A DNA stretch of 64,000 bases from Lucifuga dentata (lineage: Eukaryota; Chordata; Actinopteri; Ophidiiformes; Bythitidae), in assembly GCA_014773175.1 (NCBI GenBank), contig VXCM01002003.1, forward strand, positions 6,898-70,897, read 5' to 3'. The notes under the pieces are model-generated. The model worked only from the letters and a program-made list of their open reading frames with translations, was not told the origin of the DNA and did no database searches. The position numbers were made by a program, and so were the translations under genes. Below, piece by piece: positions 60,403 to 64,000 of this stretch. Each line of letters opens with the position of its first letter. Position 1 is the first letter of the stretch.

Positions 60403-61569
60403 TTTTAAGTTTGTAGGCCAGTAGCTCTATTAGTGACTCTGTCAGCAACCATATTTCAGCATCTGTATGTGTTGCCAGCCCTCTGCTCCCAATAACAAAC
60501 ACCATAAAGTGTCAGTTGAATTATGAGCCCTGGTTTCTGCCTACTCATTCTGATAATAGTTTTTGAGATAAATCACACAGCTTTGTTTGGTTGGTAATGC
60601 TGGGCTGACAGAGTAGCTGAGGACAAAGGTCTTATACACTGCATTATGCATTGCATTAACAAGGTGCTGTTGGATGTTTCTCGAAGCAGAATTTTACACA
60701 GGAGACCGTGGATTGGATTTTTCCATTGCTTTCAAATCCATGGGTGTTAACTAGACACGAAACAGTGAGACTGGCAACAGCTTGTCTAAGTACTACAAAA
60801 CACTATTACAAAGCAGGCAAAGCAGGGATCTTTTCCACCATGGGAAATGAACTCTGTTTAAAAATGCTGGAGGCCCACAACTCTGCAGTGACACTTTTGC
60901 ATTGTTCATTCGCCAATTAATAACTTCACTCCAAAAGGTTTGTGGGTAGTGCACACTGATTCTGTGTTATTAAAAATCCCAGTGCTCCCCACTAAGTCTT
61001 TCAGTTCATGCCTGCAGACTGCTAAGCAGGAACCCCTCCCCAGCTGTCTGCTCGGCTAATTTGGACTGTTTGCTATCGATATTGATTAGTTCTTGATATT
61101 CCTTTCAGTTGGCTTGTCTGTGAGACTCTCCACTGTAAGTCATTGCTCACCCACACGTCAATTACCGAAGGAGGGGTGAGTACCACTCTGTCTTAATGAA
61201 AGCAGATGGGCTGAGAAGTTTGCCGCTGCTGCACAAGCAGCTGTAAAGGCTGTTTAGGTGGCGAGAAAGTAGGTAGACAAGAATAGTCCTAAGAATTAAA
61301 GCAGCAAATAAAAGTGTAATTACAGCTAAAAATATGTGTTCATTTTATTAAAAAGGAAATGAGAAGAAATGGGAAACAAATGAGAAGCAAGCAGTGCCTT
61401 GAAGGGGTAAACACATTTTATTAAATATAAATAGCAGACTTTATCATCTTTGAGCAGTGTTTTAAAAGTTTTATTGTAATATGAACCTTTAAAGGAATAT
61501 GAATAAGATTTATGCTTTCACTTGCTCTTGTTGAATGAAATTATATGCTTAATCTAGGATTTGCTGTCT

Positions 61570-61573
<4 letters not shown>

Positions 61574-61600
<27 letters not shown>
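61574..61600. repeat. Poly-A tract
   Basis: A run of about 27 A without a recognisable retroelement upstream. Confidence 0.9.
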
Positions 61601-61602
<2 letters not shown>

Positions 61603-62143
61603 TTCCCTTAAAACTGCATGCTATAAATTTTCATAAAATCTTCCAAAAACTTAATAAATACTGGCTGAGGCCAGGATCACCAGAAAGCCAAAGCTTCACT
61701 CCAAAGCCAAATTCACTGATTTGATTCATGGAAAAGCCTCAAATTCAAATAAAAACAGAGAGCACTAATGCACATCTGCTACAGTATCAGTACATTATGA
61801 ACAAGCTAAAGAGACAAATATGTCTGTATACACCAAAATAGCACACCAATTTCACGTTTCAATTATCTATCAGACATCAGCATAGGTTCTGTTTAGAGAT
61901 GCACTGCTTAGGAATTAAACGTGGTTCTATTAAGCATCAAAACCTTGGAGTATGTGCAATCATGACTCCTGAAAGCGGTTATTAGCACAATTTAGTCTGA
62001 TGAGCTATTAACACATGTCAATGGAGATGATTGCTGAGATGCACATTTCCTCACCACCTGCTGCATTTGATTATCGACAACAGGAAGGCGGAAATACCAC
62101 CTCGAACTTCTGATCAGGATCTTAATTTGAAAACTTCTCTAAC

Positions 62144-62164
62144 AGGTATGTATGTATGTATATG

Positions 62165-62195
<31 letters not shown>

Positions 62196-62340
62196 GTGTA
62201 TATATGTATGTATGCATGTATGTATGTATGTATGTATGCATGTATGTATGCTTGTATGTATGTATATATATGATTGTATGTATGTAAGTATGTATGTATG
62301 TATGCATGTATGTATGCTTGTATGTATGTATGTATGTATG

Positions 62341-62374
<34 letters not shown>

Positions 62375-62418
62375 TGCATGTATGTATGTACGTATGTATG
62401 TATGTGTGTATGTATGAA
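62144..62418. repeat. (TATG)n tetranucleotide array
   Basis: About 270 bp of TATG units with scattered CATG, TTGT, AAGT and TATATG variants. All frames on both strands read through it as Tyr/Val/Cys/Met or Thr/Tyr/Ile/His repeats; none is a gene. A partial internal duplication is visible, with the TGCATGTATGTATGCTTGTA block at about 62237 and again at about 62303. Confidence 0.95.
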
Positions 62419-63295
62419 TGACAACTTGATAGAGCTGACACATTCTGACATTTCTTCACACTCATTTTTCATTCTTCTTGGAGTAGAAGTTTATTTTCTT
62501 AAGATAAGAGGAAGAACAAGTTTTTACATTGACTGTGGATGTTTTTTTTGCCAGTGAAGGAGATGGTTGTAAAATATAATGAGGCCATTTTCTACACATC
62601 CTATCTTACTGCAGCAGCTGAGTGATGGAACGTCATGCATGAACAAGGTTGATTAGCAGGGAGGAGCTGCATTCATTGTAAGTGTATGATGACTAATGTG
62701 GGGTGACGTGGAATATTTGCTCAATTTGAGATTAAAACAGAGCCTACCTTATCAGAGATGATCATGAACAGAAAGACAATGTGTGGATGAGAGAAGCAGT
62801 GAGCCCGGGGTCGGGGTCACTGCAAGCAGAATCCAAGAAGAAGAAAGGAAAAAAAAAAGCATCACACAGCAAATTACTCCTTAAAAGCCCCCTTGTCTTC
62901 TCTGATTTACAGGAGGAGACAACATCAGAGTGATGTTCAGAACTGAGAGGGGACTGAGATGCTGGTGATTTAGAATTGGTGTGAGAGAACTCGCATTCTG
63001 AGACATGATGGATAATAGCATTTCTCTCAACGTCCCATATGTATGGCTGTGCCTCTTACCTATTCCATTCCTGTTCCTTCCATCACACTCAAAGCCTCCA
63101 TCAAGAACCCCTTTTGGGTTTTATGGCTTCTACACAATAGTTAACACATTTGTGCTGTCTGGAAACCTTTCAACACACAAATGAATAAATAAATATGAAT
63201 AATCAAGACATGGCAACAACCAAAATGATGCAATACTAATCCAATACCAAGTTTTTATGAGCAAAGAGTCAATCAAGCTAAAGATCTGCACAACA

Positions 63296-63427
63296 GCTAG
63301 TAAAAGTTTGGTGTATTTTTTTTTTTAATTTTTAAAAGGCAAATTAGAGGTCTTCAGGTGNGCTAGTAAAAGTTTGGTGTATTTTTTTTTTTTAATTTTT
63401 AAAAGGCAAATTAGAGGTCTTCAGGTG
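63296..63427. repeat. 65/66-bp duplication around N at 63361 (assembly artefact)
   Basis: 63296-63360 recurs at 63362-63427, differing only by one T in a T-run (11 against 12). Confidence 0.9.
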
Positions 63428-64000
63428 TTCAGTTAATTTGCAAAAACAGAGAACTTCAATTTTATAAAAATTTATAAATCGTGTTATTTACATGTAATAT
63501 CAAACTTCATATTACTTGCATTTTGTTAATTAACGATTTCTTAGTTGTTAATTTATTTATTTGTCTTTATTTTAATTCCACCATCAGTTTGATTGATAAT
63601 GCTTGCAATGTACAATAGAAAGCATAATTGGTTTTGTAACTTTTTAACAATATTAATTTTTAAAAATCAAAGAAAATATTTTCAGATTTTGCAAATGAAC
63701 TCTTCATATGACAAAATACAAATACAATACAAAAAAATATGTAGCTATATCAAAGCTGGTATTGAAATTTGATCACTATGCAGCTTTATCTGATACCAAA
63801 TTTTATAAGTAGTTAATCTCATTATCATCAAACTGATGATTTATTCAGACAATAAATGTGCAGTGTAATTTTTCTGAATGAAATTCTATATGAAATTTTA
63901 AAAGTTATCAAAAAAGTGTCAATAAAGGTATCAGTATTGATATTTTTTATTGAAAATTCCCCTCGTAGTCTTTAAAAAAGTCAACCACTGGAGTTCATGG

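Larger units (their letters stand above)
50456..64000. other. Gene-poor distal region
   Basis: No host gene is recognisable. It holds tRNA-like SINE fragments, MITEs at 52567-53161 and 59211-59730, microsatellites and assembly duplications, all listed. The stretches 50456-52300, 53650-55580, 56290-59200 and 60410-62140 contain nothing I can name. A good acceptor-like site (TTTTTCTTCTTTTACAG) ends at 51697, but no exon can be built on it. Confidence 0.6.

Noticed and set aside
62114..62472. Overlapping reading frames of Thr-Tyr-Ile-His and Tyr-Val-Cys-Met repeats
   Set aside because: They are read-through of the (TATG)n array, which lacks stops in most frames on both strands.

Overview
The window is nuclear DNA of a ray-finned (teleost) fish. 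It is AT-rich and full of microsatellites and poly-A/poly-T tracts. It carries several repeat families that I recognise from teleost genomes, and its one convincing gene is a vertebrate synaptic adhesion gene. No bacterial, plasmid or organellar content is visible, and there is no CRISPR array or intact tRNA/rRNA gene.

Layout. (1) 1-7093: no gene; repeats only. (2) 7094-7184: a short exon-like block with a good acceptor and a consensus donor, inferred to be a non-coding 5' exon of the gene downstream. (3) 7185-27202: about 20 kb of putative intron holding an L2-type LINE tail, a 1.36-kb foldback element (19258-20614), a hAT-like MITE (25221-25437) and hairpins. (4) 27203-33240: the coding exon of elfn1. 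It has a 370-nt leader with five short upstream ORFs, an intronless 790-codon reading frame (27573-29945), and a roughly 3.3-kb inferred 3' UTR that has absorbed a 508-bp MITE. (5) 33241-64000: about 31 kb without a recognisable host gene. It holds SINE-like and LINE fragments, several inverted-arm (MITE-like) elements, a 500-bp palindromic minisatellite with a perfect 144-bp higher-order duplication (49.7-50.2 kb), and a 270-bp TATG tetranucleotide array (62.1-62.4 kb).

Elfn1 is a postsynaptic single-pass protein with leucine-rich repeats, one fibronectin III domain and a long cytoplasmic tail ending in a protein phosphatase 1 docking motif. The frame is intact, so the locus looks functional. 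I cannot decide between the teleost paralogues elfn1a and elfn1b.

Assembly caution. The window contains 24 single-N positions. At eight of them the sequence left of the N is repeated immediately right of it, usually for 63-67 bases. These look like unmerged contig ends, not biological tandem duplications. One of them breaks a 139-codon reading frame at 34.1-34.6 kb.

The most interesting items are several inverted-arm repeat families that I cannot name, including one whose arms flank that Ser-rich reading frame; the large foldback at 19.3-20.6 kb; the uORF-dense elfn1 leader; and the 144-bp higher-order repeat. I found no convincing new multi-gene system.
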